From Spirochaetales bacterium (lineage in GTDB: Bacteria; Spirochaetota; Spirochaetia; DSM-2461), in the NCBI GenBank assembly GCA_002748225.1, contig PDRU01000084.1, positions 1 through 7,697 on the forward strand: 7,697 bases of DNA. The letters are read 5' to 3'. How positions within the stretch are numbered: the stretch's first letter is position 1; each line of letters begins with the position of its first letter. The position numbers and the translations under genes are program-made. Under the pieces are notes generated by a model. It had not been told where the DNA came from. It was given only the letters and a program-made list of their open reading frames with translations, and did not search any database. Shown here in pieces: positions 6,775-7,697 of the stretch.

Positions 6775-7697
6775 TCAGCGCCGGAAATGCCTGTTCCCGC
6801 CTGAGCGGCCGCCTCCTCCTGAACGGGAGTTCGGAGAGGGTTTCCAGTCCGGGTTATCAGCGTCGACAACGCTCAAATTCAGGCGGCCCATGCGGTCAAT
6901 TTCAACCAGGCGCACTTTTATCTTTTCACCTTCTTTTACAACATCCTCAACATTTTCAACACGTTCAGGAGCCAGCTTGGATATATGACAAAGGCCTTCT
7001 TTTCCGGGAAGAATTTCAACAAAGGCTCCAAAGTCCATAATGCGTTTGACTTCACCGGTGTATACAGTGCCAACTTCAGGTTCTTCAACAAAGTTTTTCA
7101 CCATTTGCAGGGCCTGCTCAGCTCCCTCGCGGCCGTCCTTGGCAAATATTGTAACAACTCCGTCGTCGTCAATATTCACTTTGGTTCCGGAAGCTTCACT
7201 GATACCGCGGATATTCTGACCGCCGGGTCCGATAATGGCGCCGATTTTATCCACATCAACCTTGTATGTCAGAACAGCCGGAGCAAATTTGCTGATGGCC
7301 TGAGAAGGTTCACTGATGGTTTTTGCCATCTCGCCCAGAATATGCAGACGGCCGGCTTTAGCCTGTTCCAGCGCGTTCTTCATTATGTCAATGCTGATGC
7401 CGTCCACTTTAATATCCATCTGGAACGCTGTAATACCGTCCCTGCTTCCGGTTACCTTAAAGTCCATATCGCCCATGTGATCTTCTTCACCCAGAATGTC
7501 GGAAAGAACAACATTTTTGTCTCCTTCCTGAATCAGTCCCATGGCAATACCCGCTACAGGAGTTTTAAGAGGCACACCGGCTGCAAGAAGAGCCATGGTG
7601 CCGCTGCAGACAGTTGCCATGGAAGAAGAACCGTTCGATTCGGTAATTTCCGAAACAACACGGATGGTATAGGGAAATTTTTCCTTTGCGGGAAGAA
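6775..7697 (-). CDS. pnp: Polynucleotide phosphorylase, C-terminal part (5' end outside window)
   Basis: Phosphorolytic 3'-to-5' exoribonuclease of RNA turnover. About 306 of the usual 700 residues are in the window, and the frame stays open to the right edge. The Met codon at 7618-7620 is internal, because the conserved FPYTIRVVSEI stretch and NGSSSMATVC lie upstream of or across it. Counting from that Met, the second RNase PH core carries EEDHMGDMDFK (45-55), matching catalytic D486, D492 and K494 of the E. coli enzyme. The KH domain (about 112-175) has its GPGG loop at 131-134. The S1 domain (about 183-250) begins VGTVYTGEVKRIMDFGAFVE. The tail is short and Gly/Arg-rich, ending GGNRHFRR, and is shorter than the RNase E-binding types. 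It is the most upstream gene visible; rpsO often precedes pnp in bacteria and would lie beyond the right edge. Confidence 0.98.
   Translation of the reverse strand, partial: LPAKEKFPYTIRVVSEITESNGSSSMATVCSGTMALLAAGVPLKTPVAGIAMGLIQEGDKNVVLSDILGEEDHMGDMDFKVTGSRDGITAFQMDIKVDGISIDIMKNALEQAKAGRLHILGEMAKTISEPSQAISKFAPAVLTYKVDVDKIGAIIGPGGQNIRGISEASGTKVNIDDDGVVTIFAKDGREGAEQALQMVKNFVEEPEVGTVYTGEVKRIMDFGAFVEILPGKEGLCHISKLAPERVENVEDVVKEGEKIKVRLVEIDRMGRLNLSVVDADNPDWKPSPNSRSGGGGRSGGNRHFRR

Noticed and set aside
7618..7620. ATG as the start of a short 281-residue PNPase-like protein
   Set aside because: The frame continues open to the window edge with conserved PNPase sequence, so this Met is internal to a larger gene cut by the window.
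1..7697. CRISPR arrays, insertion sequences, tRNA or rRNA genes
   Set aside because: I saw no spaced repeats, transposase-like frames, terminal inverted repeats or RNA gene signatures. Coding sequence fills nearly the whole window.

Overview
The window is a dense, single-direction block of seven genes, all on the minus strand and read from right to left: pnp (3' part only), dut, a propeller lipoprotein, lptF, lptG, tgt and murJ (all but its last residues). There is no intergenic stretch longer than 15 bases and no terminator or convincing internal promoter, so it is most simply read as part of one long transcript that begins and ends outside the window. I see no mobile element, CRISPR array, tRNA or rRNA.

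The organism is a diderm bacterium. LptF/LptG-type permeases, a lipobox lipoprotein and a lipid II flippase imply an outer membrane and peptidoglycan. The gene mix, the sequence style and the roughly half-GC composition suggest a spirochaete, possibly a Treponema relative. That is an impression from family resemblance, not a result of a search.

Layout from right to left: 7697-6775 is the second catalytic core, KH and S1 domains of polynucleotide phosphorylase. 6759-6313 is a trimeric-type dUTPase with all five motifs. 6316-5033 is a lipoprotein with a low-complexity, Trp-rich N-terminal part followed by seven propeller-like repeats. 5040-3724 and 3727-2615 are the paired six-helix permeases LptF and LptG. 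2600-1491 is queuine/preQ1 tRNA-guanine transglycosylase, starting with TTG. 1504-1 is MurJ, open at the left window edge.

Functionally the block joins RNA turnover and nucleotide hygiene (pnp, dut), tRNA modification (tgt) and envelope building (lptF, lptG, murJ). Four of the six junctions overlap (4, 8, 4 and 14 nt) and the other two gaps are 14 and 15 nt, so translational coupling is likely. The least understood member is the stand-alone propeller lipoprotein, which is coupled to dut upstream and lptF downstream. The other points worth checking are the apparent lack in MurJ of an arginine matching E. coli R270, a charged helical insertion in LptF, and a repeat-rich, G/C-homopolymer linker in the lipoprotein gene.
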